Positions 42,200 to 49,648 of a stretch of DNA of 64,000 nucleotides are shown here, in pieces. Position numbers and translations under genes: made by a program. The stretch lies in the NCBI GenBank assembly GCA_964481145.1, contig CAYZTA010000001.1, positions 139,628 to 203,627 of the forward strand. The letters run 5' to 3'. The notes beneath the pieces are model-generated. The model did no database searches. It was given only the letters and a program-made list of their open reading frames with translations, and had not been told where the DNA came from. The DNA comes from Sandaracinus sp964481145 (GTDB lineage Bacteria; Myxococcota_A; Polyangia; Polyangiales; Sandaracinaceae). The stretch's first letter is position 1, and the number at the start of each line of letters is the position of its first letter.

Positions 42200-44382
42200 G
42201 TGGGTCGACGGTGCTCCTTGCGGGCAACCCCAATGCGGGGAAAACCACGCTCTTCAATGCGTTGACGGGGTCGCGAGCGCGCACCGGCAACTATCCTGGC
42301 GTGACCGTCGAGCGACGGGTGGGTTCTCTTCATATCGAAGGGCGTGACGCGGTCCACCTCGTGGATCTCCCCGGCACGTACAGTTTGACCGCACGTTCAC
42401 CGGAAGAACAGGTCGCGGTCGATGCACTCTTACCGGCCTCGGGTCATCTGCCCGATGCCGTGATTGTCGTGTGTGATGCGACGGCGCTCGAACGGCATCT
42501 CTACCTCGCCATGCAGATTCGCGAGACTTCGATTCCGGTCGTGATCGCGCTCAACATGATGGATGAGGCGCGTTCCGCTGGTGTGACGATCGACATCGAG
42601 CATCTCAGTCGCGAGCTCGGTGCGGAAGCCATCCCAGTCGTTGCGCGCACGGGCGAAGGGCTCGACGCGCTCCGTTCGGCGCTCGCGCGGGCGCTGTCAT
42701 CCGAGCAGCCTTCGCCACTTTCTCTTCCGCTAGAAGAGCGCACCGAACGTGATGTGTTGCGAGTCGAAGCGGTGCTCGATACCACATTGCGCGCTGGGCT
42801 CGAGTCTCACGCGCGCGCTGCGCTGCTCCGTACTCGTGCGCTCTGGGCGATTCTCTCGATCGGCGGCGACGAGCTTCGTGAAATTCCTGAGGCGCTGCGC
42901 GCGATCGTGCGCGAGACACATGAACGCGCGAGCGCGGAAGAACGTTCTCTCGAACGCGAGATCATTGCTGCGCGATATGCACGTATCGACGAGATCGCGA
43001 AGAGAGCGATCGCGTCGAAGAACGCTGGGCCGAGCGTGACCGAGCGCATCGATTCGGTGCTGACCCATCCAGCGCTCGGGCTCTTGGTGTTCGCGCTCGT
43101 CATGGGGCTCCTTTTTCAGGCGCTCTTCACGTGGTCCGAGCCGATCATGACGGCGATCGAGCTCGCCGTGGGGTTCGCGCAATCGAGCACGAGGTCGATT
43201 CTCCCGGAGGGCCCCTTTCGCGATCTCATCGTCGACGGAGTGCTCGCGGGCGTCGGCAACGTCATCGTGTTCGTGCCGCAGATCGCGCTCTTGTCGCTGT
43301 TCATCGCGCTGCTCGAGGACTCTGGTTATCTCGCGCGCGTGGCGTTCGTGATCGATCGCGTGATGAACGGCGTCGGCCTGCACGGGCGCGCTTTCGTGCC
43401 GCTTCTTTCGGGGTTTGCGTGCGCGGTGCCGGCCGTGCTCGCGACGCGCACCATCGAGAACCGCAAGGATCGCTTGGTGACGATGCTCGCGCTGCCGCTC
43501 ATGTCGTGCAGCGCGCGTTTGCCGGTGTACACGCTGATGATCGGGGTGGCGTTCCCCACTTCGGCGCGCTTGCCATTCGGCATTGCGGTGGGCGCGGTTG
43601 CGCTTCTCGCGATGTATGCGCTCTCGGTCGTGGCCACGTTGACCGCAGCCGCGGTGTTGCGACGCACTGTGTTGCGAGGTCCGAGTCCTGCGCTCGTCTT
43701 GGAGTTGCCGCCCTATCGCATGCCGGTCTTTCGCAATCTCGCGCTCACGACGTGGCAGCGCACCCGCAGCTTCGTGGTCGACGCGGGCACGATCATTTTG
43801 TCGATCACGATCGTGTTGTGGGCGCTGTTGTCCTATCCGCAACACAGTGAAGTCGAGGCGCCTTTCGAAGAGATGCGCACCGTTGCGCGCGCCGAGCTCG
43901 AAGGTGAAGCCCGAGAAGCGCGCCTTGCCGCCATCGACGCAGAGAACGGCGCCGAGCGAATGGAGCACAGCTTTGCGGGCACATTGGGGCGCACGATCGA
44001 GCCTCTGATCGCTCCTCTCGGATTCGACTGGAAGATCGGCGTTGGGCTCATAGCGTCGTTTGCCGCACGCGAGGTGCTCGTGAGCACGCTCGGGATTGTT
44101 TATGGCGTCGGTGAAGATGCGGATGAGGTCGATGAAGGACTTCGCGCCGAGCTTCGCGCCGCACGAAGGCCGAGCGGCGAGCCGGTCTTCACGCCGCTCG
44201 TTGGCCTCTCGCTCATGGTCTTCTTCGTGCTCGCCGCGCAATGCATGAGCACGCTCGCGATCGTCAAGCGTGAATCTGGCAGCTGGAAATGGCCGCTCCT
44301 CATGCTCGTCTACATGAACGTGCTTGCGTACGTGGGGTCGCTAGGCGTCTACCAACTCGGCCGAATCATGGGATTTGCGTGA
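42196..44382 (+). CDS. feoB: FeoB, ferrous iron transporter
   Basis: FeoB is the GTP-dependent inner-membrane iron(II) permease. The 728 residues have an N-terminal G domain (G1 GNPNAGKTT, G3 DLPGTY, G4 NMMDEA), a guanine-dissociation-inhibitor helical region to ~270, and a membrane part with both gate motifs: GFACAVPAVLATRTI near residue 405 and PLMSCSARLPVYTLM near residue 435. The length is close to typical (about 770 in E. coli). It overlaps feoA upstream and a small gene downstream. Confidence 0.96.
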   Translation: MSGSTVLLAGNPNAGKTTLFNALTGSRARTGNYPGVTVERRVGSLHIEGRDAVHLVDLPGTYSLTARSPEEQVAVDALLPASGHLPDAVIVVCDATALERHLYLAMQIRETSIPVVIALNMMDEARSAGVTIDIEHLSRELGAEAIPVVARTGEGLDALRSALARALSSEQPSPLSLPLEERTERDVLRVEAVLDTTLRAGLESHARAALLRTRALWAILSIGGDELREIPEALRAIVRETHERASAEERSLEREIIAARYARIDEIAKRAIASKNAGPSVTERIDSVLTHPALGLLVFALVMGLLFQALFTWSEPIMTAIELAVGFAQSSTRSILPEGPFRDLIVDGVLAGVGNVIVFVPQIALLSLFIALLEDSGYLARVAFVIDRVMNGVGLHGRAFVPLLSGFACAVPAVLATRTIENRKDRLVTMLALPLMSCSARLPVYTLMIGVAFPTSARLPFGIAVGAVALLAMYALSVVATLTAAAVLRRTVLRGPSPALVLELPPYRMPVFRNLALTTWQRTRSFVVDAGTIILSITIVLWALLSYPQHSEVEAPFEEMRTVARAELEGEAREARLAAIDAENGAERMEHSFAGTLGRTIEPLIAPLGFDWKIGVGLIASFAAREVLVSTLGIVYGVGEDADEVDEGLRAELRAARRPSGEPVFTPLVGLSLMVFFVLAAQCMSTLAIVKRESGSWKWPLLMLVYMNVLAYVGSLGVYQLGRIMGFA

Positions 44383-44612
44383 TATCTCTGAGAGAGCGAC
44401 GTCACTTTCGAGAAATCGCACGCTGCAAGAACGAAGAGCGCCTCGAACGAATTCGAGAAGCGCTCGCAGAGCCCGCCGTGAAGAAAATCATCGAGGGACT
44501 CGAGCTCGGCGACGCCATGCCGGTCAGCCCCGAACGTGAAGCTCTTCTCGAACAGCGCGCGCTTGGTCAGGCCGAGCTCCAGGCGCGTGCACGTCGACTC
44601 GGGCTGCGTTGA
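44379..44612 (+). CDS. Small helical protein coupled to feoB
   Basis: A GTG at 44379 overlaps the feoB stop (GTGA) and opens a 77-codon frame: VISLRERRHFREIARCKNEERLE, then EALAEPAVKKIIEGLELGDAMPVSPE and a charged helical end. It is strongly charged, with one Cys and no membrane segment. FeoC in enterobacteria occupies this place but has a winged-helix fold with a Cys cluster, which is not visible here. I call it a putative Feo-associated protein on position only. Confidence 0.55.
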   Translation: MISLRERRHFREIARCKNEERLERIREALAEPAVKKIIEGLELGDAMPVSPEREALLEQRALGQAELQARARRLGLR

Positions 44613-45268
44613 ACCACCATGGCGAGTGACATCCCGAATTCTATTTGCTCACACGACGTTCGAGCGGTCTGCGCTCGAGCACTGGTGTGATGTCTGGGAA
44701 GCTCGTGGAGCGCTAGCACGCGTGTTCAAATCAAGCGCCCGAGCTTGCTCGCGTGATCGGTCTAGTCAAGTGCGCCCTTCGATCTCGAACGACACGAATG
44801 CTCCCACGACCCATGCTTCGATATCACGGGTGAGAAGCTACCAGCGACTCAGAAGTGCCAGGGGAACACGCGCGATAGCCTCTGCGCGATCCCCGAGGCG
44901 AAGAATCGCTAGGGCTTGCACCCGATCACCTTCGACGGCTTCGTCACGCACAACGAAACGATCGGGGACAGGCGCAAGCCTAATGATCCAACACATCTTC
45001 GCCTTCAACCCAGCCGAAGCGGGCGATAAGAGATTCGCGCGCCAAGACGCCAAGCCGCAAAGAAGGGAGGCTTCTCCCTTGGCGGTCTTTGCGGCTTGGC
45101 GAGAGATTCTCTCCGCAGAGACGTGCGTTTCTGCCTCCAAAGAGATGTGATCAATCTTCAGGGCGCAAGCAAAAGAAACTTCATGCCTACCGTTCCTGCA
45201 ATTCGTCTGTCCTATCCGCTCACCATCACGCTATGCGCGTACACCTCGTGGCTGCTACGCTTCAAGTC
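44613..45268. other. Intergenic/decayed stretch with palindrome and an interrupted minus-strand frame
   Basis: About 650 bases without an intact gene. On the minus strand, a coding-like frame (RLAPVPDRFVVRDEAVEGD, DRAEAIARVPLALLSRW) hits a TAG and then continues in the same frame as LLTRDIEAWVVGAFVSFEIEG to a stop near 44761. This looks like a small gene killed by one nonsense change. The upstream end runs into the large palindrome at 45048-45101. The plus strand shows nothing convincing. Confidence 0.35.
45048..45101. repeat. REP-like palindrome
   Basis: Two perfect 16-base arms (CGCCAAGCCGCAAAGA at 45048-45063 and its complement at 45086-45101) flank an inner AGGGAG/CTCCCT-type stem. Outer bases (AGAGATTC ... 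GAGATTCTCT) extend the symmetry imperfectly. Elements built from CGCCAAG and GCAAAG words are common dispersed intergenic palindromes in GC-rich genomes. It could form a stable hairpin on either strand. It lies in decayed sequence. Confidence 0.65.
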
Positions 45269-45535
45269 ATGGGAGACAAGGCTGTCCAGTGGAGGAAAGA
45301 AGATGTGCGTGCTTTCCGTGAGCGCAACTGGGACGCCTTCGAGCGCGCAGCGATCCCGCTGGAGTCTCGGACCTCTGGACGCCTCGCCGCAGACCTTTAC
45401 GAGCAGATCCGTCGCGCGCAGCCGGCGTGGCCCACCCAGGAGGATCGCGATTCTGATCTCGCTGCGCACATCCGATTGAGCGAGACCTTCCGAAGGATCT
45501 TCGATGCCTGGCGCCGCCTCGACCACACTTGCTGA
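45269..45535 (+). CDS. Small charged helical protein upstream of a broken nucleotidyltransferase
   Basis: The 88-residue product (MGDKAVQWRKEDVRAFRERNWD ... DLAAHIRLSETFRRIFDAWR) is polar and helical. Its end overlaps the start of the nucleotidyltransferase relic by 32 bases, which suggests the two formed an operon. The family is not recognised; small partners of MNT-type nucleotidyltransferases are often toxin-antitoxin components, so that is one possibility. Confidence 0.5.
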   Translation: MGDKAVQWRKEDVRAFRERNWDAFERAAIPLESRTSGRLAADLYEQIRRAQPAWPTQEDRDSDLAAHIRLSETFRRIFDAWRRLDHTC

Positions 45536-46038
45536 GCTCGCGACCGTCCTCGACGAACTCGGTCTACGCTGATACGCGCGCAACGGCCGACGTCGATATC
45601 ACGGTGGAGCTCGGTGTGCTCGCACCGTCCATACTGGTTGCACGCCTTAGTGATGCCGGAATCGAGCCGCGTATCCCCTTCGACGACGTATTCGTCTCGC
45701 GCACGCGCGTCCTGCCACTCGTGCATCGTGCCACCGGGATGGGCGTTGACGTCGTCCTCGCCGGTCCAGGCCCGGAGGAGACGTTCCTCGACAACGCTCG
45801 GACCGTCGACATCGAAGGTGTTCGCGTGCGAATGGCGGCGCCAACCGACATCGTTGTGATGAAGGTGCTCGCCGGGCGCCCCAAGGACGTCGAGGATCTC
45901 GTCGCTATCCTCCGCACATCGCCCGAAGGGCTCGACCCAAGCGCGGCACGAAAAACAATCGCTGAGCTCGAGGCGCTACTCGATCAGTCCGATCTCATGC
46001 ACGTCTTTGACGACGTCCTCGCTCGCGCTCGCCGTTGA
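45504..46038 (+). pseudogene. Frameshifted nucleotidyltransferase-like gene
   Basis: An ATG at 45504 opens MPGAASTTLAELATVLDELGLR and stops at 45570-45572. The next frame takes up at once with ATADVDITVELG and continues with FDDVFVSRTRVLPLVH, MGVDVVLAGPGPEETF, APTDIVVMKVLAGRPKDVEDL to a stop at 46036-46038. In intact relatives a segment with the Gly-rich nucleotide-binding loop (YALVGGLAV-like) joins these pieces. It is missing, with a net frame change, so a deletion has removed the active-site start. The remaining 3' frame begins without a plausible start. Confidence 0.65.
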
Positions 46039-46240
46039 AGTTCACGTGGCGAGCGGGCCGAAGAGGACTTGTATACGCTCGTCACGCTCACCGAGTTCGG
46101 TAGGCGTGGTGCGCGAGCGTGGGACGTGGGCGACGGTCGCGAGGTCGTGAGCGTCGAGCTCAACCGTCTCCGTTGATCAGGTCATGCCCAAGCTGATCAC
46201 TTCACGTCATATCGTCATCGTCGCAGGCTAATATCGGTTC

Positions 46241-47161
46241 GTGAACACGAGTCTCGAGTGCCAGAACTGCGGTGCTGTTCTCGCCGTCGGCGCGTACGAG
46301 CGCACGGCGAAGTGCGTGTATTGCGCGTCGCCATCGATCGTGATGCGGCCGCCGAGCCCCGATCGGCCCAGTCCGAGTTTCGTGCTCGGATTCGTCGTCC
46401 CGCCCGAGCGCGTGCTCGATATCGCGCGGCGTTGGATCCGAAAGCCACTGCTCGCGCCCGAGGCGTTTCGGCGCTCGGTGCCGGACGATATCCGCGGCCT
46501 CTATCTGCCCGCTTACCTCTATAGCGCGGCGGCGTTCTCCGAATACAGCGCGCAGATTGGTGAGAACTATACGGTGACCGAGACGTACACGACGACCGAT
46601 GACAAAGGACGCACCGTCACGCGCACGCGGACGCGCGTCGAGACCGAGTGGCGGGGCCTGCACGGACGACACGCGACCTACATTCACGATCGCGTCGTCA
46701 CCGCCTCGCGTGGGATCCCGAACGTGGAGCTCGAAGCGGTCGAACCCTTCGATCTGCGCGCGCTTCATCGCTACACGCCGAAGGTCATCAGCGGTTGGCT
46801 CGCGGAGGAGCCGTCGATCGCGCAGGCGGAGTGTCGAGAGATGGCACGAAGCGAAGCGATCGAGACGGTCGGCCGCATGCTGGGTCCGTTCATGCCGGGC
46901 GACCGCCACCGCGACCTCACGCATCGCACCTGGCTCGAACAGGAGCACCTCGCGCTCACGCTGCTGCCGATATGGGTGCTGGCGGTGCGCTATGCGCCGG
47001 ACAAGCCGAGCGTGCGCCTGCTGATCAATGGGCAAACGGGGCGCATTCACGGAAAGGCGCCGCGCTCCGCGCTGAAGATCACACTTTTGATCCTGTTCAT
47101 CCTCGGGTCCATCGCCCTGCCGATCACGGCCGTGCTGATCGCCAACGGAGGATTGCGATGA
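46241..47161 (+). CDS. TFIIB-type zinc-ribbon protein with C-terminal membrane anchor
   Basis: The 306-residue protein has an N-terminal zinc ribbon (CQNC at ~7, CVYC at ~26), a middle domain, and a C-terminal membrane helix (TLLILFILGSIALPITAVLI) at ~277-298. The middle part matches bacterial proteins often labelled 'TFIIB-type zinc ribbon' or, wrongly, 'PriA helicase': WIRKPLLAPEAF, DDIRGLYLPAYLY, EPFDLRALHRYTPKVISGWLAE, ALTLLPIWVLAVRY, LLINGQTGRIHG. Their function is unknown. It is coupled by ATGA to a divergent paralogue. A clean ATG follows GGCTAATATCGGTTC, without a strong ribosome-binding site. Confidence 0.75.
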   Translation: MNTSLECQNCGAVLAVGAYERTAKCVYCASPSIVMRPPSPDRPSPSFVLGFVVPPERVLDIARRWIRKPLLAPEAFRRSVPDDIRGLYLPAYLYSAAAFSEYSAQIGENYTVTETYTTTDDKGRTVTRTRTRVETEWRGLHGRHATYIHDRVVTASRGIPNVELEAVEPFDLRALHRYTPKVISGWLAEEPSIAQAECREMARSEAIETVGRMLGPFMPGDRHRDLTHRTWLEQEHLALTLLPIWVLAVRYAPDKPSVRLLINGQTGRIHGKAPRSALKITLLILFILGSIALPITAVLIANGGLR

Positions 47162-48141
47162 CCGCGCTGCACTCGATCGAGCTCGCCATGTGCCAACGCT
47201 GCGAGACGCCGCTCGAGCCCTTCGACCTTCGCTGCGCGATCTGCAGTCTGCCCACGCCGACCACGCACGCGCAGACCAAGGTCGGAGCCGAGGTGCTGCG
47301 CTGTGACGAGTGCGGCGCGGCGGTGAGCTATGACGTGAACGTGCAGGCGCCGCGTTGCGCGTTCTGCGGATCGGTCATGCATCTCGAGCGCTCCGAGGAT
47401 CCGATCGAAGAAGCGGAAGGGTATCTCCCTTTCCGTGTCGATCCAAGGACCGCGCAGGATGCGTTGAAACAGTGGCTCTCGAGCCGCGGATTCTTCAGGC
47501 CGAGCGATCTCGCGTCAGCGTCGACGGTCGACGCGCTGCGCCCGCTGTGGTGGGTCGGTTGGGTATTTGATTGCGAATCGCTCGTGAGCTGGGCGGCCGA
47601 CAGCAACGCAGGCGCGGGTCGCAGCGCATGGGCGCCGCACGCGGGTCAATCGCCGCTCACGCTGCGAAGCGTGCTCATCAACGCGTCGCGCGGATTGAGT
47701 GACGAGGAGACGCGCGCCCTCGCAGGCTCGTTCGATCTGCGCACCACCCAGCCTGCACCGCATGCGTTCGAGGGTGCGATAATCGAGCGCTTCGACGTCC
47801 AGCGTTCGGCCGCGCGCGCCATCCTTTCGCGCGCGATCGAATCGACCGCACAAGAACACGCGCGACACTGGATCCCGGGCACCACCTACCGGAACCTGAA
47901 CATCGCCGTCCTCCTCAAGCGCCTCAGCACGCAGCGGCTCGCGCTTCCGAGCTATGTTCTCGCCTATCGATATCGGGACAAGCTCTACCGCGTCGTCGTG
48001 CACGGCCAGGACTCGAGCTGCATCGTTGGCGACTCACCGATCTCGATCTGGAAGGTGCTGCTTGTCATCGTCGCCGTCACCGGTGCGATCGGACTCGTGC
48101 TCGCGATCGTCGCGTTCACGATGGCGCTCGGCGCGCGATAG
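47158..48141 (+). CDS. Divergent paralogue of the zinc-ribbon membrane-anchored protein
   Basis: The 327-residue protein has two zinc-ribbon halves at the front (CQRC/CAIC at ~12-32 and CDEC/CAFC at ~50-70), then the same middle domain as its neighbour: YLPFRVDPRTAQDALKQWL, LRPLWWVGWVFD, ERFDVQRSAARAILSRAIE, LALPSYVLAYRYRDKLYRVVVHGQ. It ends with a membrane helix (VLLVIVAVTGAIGLVLAIVAF). The start at 47158 overlaps the upstream stop (ATGA). The pair probably forms a heteromeric membrane complex; this is inference from coupling and common architecture. Confidence 0.75.
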   Translation: MTALHSIELAMCQRCETPLEPFDLRCAICSLPTPTTHAQTKVGAEVLRCDECGAAVSYDVNVQAPRCAFCGSVMHLERSEDPIEEAEGYLPFRVDPRTAQDALKQWLSSRGFFRPSDLASASTVDALRPLWWVGWVFDCESLVSWAADSNAGAGRSAWAPHAGQSPLTLRSVLINASRGLSDEETRALAGSFDLRTTQPAPHAFEGAIIERFDVQRSAARAILSRAIESTAQEHARHWIPGTTYRNLNIAVLLKRLSTQRLALPSYVLAYRYRDKLYRVVVHGQDSSCIVGDSPISIWKVLLVIVAVTGAIGLVLAIVAFTMALGAR

Positions 48142-48178
48142 CGCCTCCGACGGCATACCGAAGCGGGAGAAGATCACC

Positions 48179-48472
48179 ATGTCGAACCAGAAAGAAGTCC
48201 GATTTACAGAAAAGCAGGGTCAGTATCTGGCCTTCATTCACACATACATTCTGCTCAATCGTCGGCCACCGGCCGAGGCAGACTTCCAACGCTTCTTCTG
48301 CGTCACCGCTCCCAGCGTTCACCAGATGATCGTTCAACTCGAACGACTCAACCTCATCCGACGAACACCTCGTCAGGCGCGCTCGATCGAATTGCTCGTT
48401 CCTGTCGATCAGTTGCCTCCCCTCCAACCGATCGACATGCCTATGGTGAAGTACCATACAGGATCGCGTTGA
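48179..48472 (+). CDS. LexA-like winged-helix DNA-binding protein
   Basis: The 97-residue protein resembles the LexA N-terminal domain without the protease part: FTEKQGQYLAFIHTYILLNRRPPAEADFQRFF, then SVHQMIVQLERLNLIRRTP, a winged-helix pattern. It starts at the ATG at 48179 with GGGAGAAG upstream. It follows the zinc-ribbon pair after 37 bases, so may be co-transcribed and may control it. A hairpin overlaps its stop codon. Confidence 0.7.
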   Translation: MSNQKEVRFTEKQGQYLAFIHTYILLNRRPPAEADFQRFFCVTAPSVHQMIVQLERLNLIRRTPRQARSIELLVPVDQLPPLQPIDMPMVKYHTGSR

Positions 48473-48486
48473 GCACGATCCTGTAT
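48456..48486. terminator. Hairpin between convergent genes
   Basis: A perfect 11-bp inverted repeat, ATACAGGATCG (48456-48466) with CGATCCTGTAT (48476-48486), has a 9-base loop containing the winged-helix stop codon. The esterase-like gene converges from the other side and ends 68 bases away. Without a U-tract it is only a probable terminator; a binding site for the winged-helix protein is an alternative. Confidence 0.45.
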
Positions 48487-48553
48487 AGGCATTGGTTTTC
48501 GGCGGATTTGATGCAGCTCGTTGGGGCGAGTTGATCTTGCGGACGCCCGCACA

Positions 48554-49648
48554 TCAGAGCCGCGCGTGGGCTTGTATGCCACGAACCGTCGCCAAGATTT
48601 CTTCATCACGAACCACGCGCAAGGTCGGACCCTCAAGTTCCACTTCAGCCGAGCCTTCTATGACCGCGAGGTCGTGCGGCACCGTGAGGCGGTAGCGCCC
48701 TTGGCGATACATCGCGCCGATTGCATACGTGGTCCGGCTGTGGAGTCGAGTCGGCACGACATGAAGACTGAGCGTGCTCGGCACCTCCTCCGATAGATCG
48801 ACATCGCTCAATGCGAACGCAAGCGCAGCAAGGCAGCGCGCAGCGACTGCATCCATACGATGCGTGAAGTTCGGATCTTCGAGATAGCCAAGCTCTCGAC
48901 CGAAAACCATTCCGCGCTCGCGCGCCACATCGCGGAGCGCGCGTGCACCGCGGACCATTCCCGGCACGATCCCGCGGCCTTCCCCGGTTCCGACATCGAT
49001 CCACAAGCGTCGCGGTAACGCTCCGCGATGCGCGCGAAATCGCTCGAGCACATCGAGATGATTCCACCACACGCTCGGGCTCATCGCGATCACGCGCCCG
49101 ATCACCTCGGGACGTGCGAGCTGCATTCGCATGGCCGCAAGACCTCCAAACGAGAACCCAAGCACCGCCACTTGGTTCCGATCCGTCGCGAGCGGATGCG
49201 CGCGGCGTGCTTCGGAGAGCACGTGGTCGATCACGAACTCGGCAAAGCGATCGACCTCTTCGGAGAACTCGCGTTGACGCGCTTCCGTGCTGTGGATGGC
49301 AAGAACGGCCCACTCGTCGATCGTTCCGTGACGGGCGAGCACATCGAGCGGCCCCTCGAGCCCGAATTCTGCAAAGGCCGCTTGGCCGTCGAACACGATG
49401 AGGACCGGCAGACTGACACCTTCGGTCGCATTGGGTGGCAAGCGCAGCCGGACTCGACGTGGTGCGAAAATCTCGTTGCCGAGCAATCCGAGATCGATGA
49501 TTCGAGCTTGCGGAACACTCGGATCTTCATTCGTCTCGGGGACCACGTTTTCTTCACTCTGCACGCCCCCGCGATCCACCGATTCCATCGACGCATTCTG
49601 GCTGTTGCACGCGCATAGAAGCACGAGGGCAAGTGCGATCCTCATCAT
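48554..49648 (-). CDS. Esterase-like lipoprotein (enterochelin-esterase/D-type alpha/beta hydrolase)
   Basis: The 364-residue product has a lipoprotein signal (MMRIALALVLLCAC) and an alpha/beta-hydrolase domain with VLIVFDGQAAF (oxyanion strand) near residue 82 and the nucleophile elbow GFSFGG near residue 163. MSPSVWWNH, DVGTGEG and an HRMDAV His follow, as in Fes/esterase-D-like enzymes. The C-terminal 80 residues form an extra beta part. It begins one base after the stop of the cytochrome/propeller gene, so the two are one unit. The substrate is unknown. Confidence 0.75.
   Translation of the reverse strand: MMRIALALVLLCACNSQNASMESVDRGGVQSEENVVPETNEDPSVPQARIIDLGLLGNEIFAPRRVRLRLPPNATEGVSLPVLIVFDGQAAFAEFGLEGPLDVLARHGTIDEWAVLAIHSTEARQREFSEEVDRFAEFVIDHVLSEARRAHPLATDRNQVAVLGFSFGGLAAMRMQLARPEVIGRVIAMSPSVWWNHLDVLERFRAHRGALPRRLWIDVGTGEGRGIVPGMVRGARALRDVARERGMVFGRELGYLEDPNFTHRMDAVAARCLAALAFALSDVDLSEEVPSTLSLHVVPTRLHSRTTYAIGAMYRQGRYRLTVPHDLAVIEGSAEVELEGPTLRVVRDEEILATVRGIQAHARL

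Noticed and set aside
42730..44241. Minus-strand frame of 503 codons opposite feoB
   Set aside because: It is extremely Arg/His/Glu-rich, a reflection of FeoB membrane-helix codons; FeoB motifs are complete on the plus strand.
46039..46240. Possible C-terminal gene fragment reading EEDLYTLVTLTEFGRRGARAW
   Set aside because: The coding-like stretch is only about 38 codons with no start and no family match; noted as possible debris of the decayed region only.
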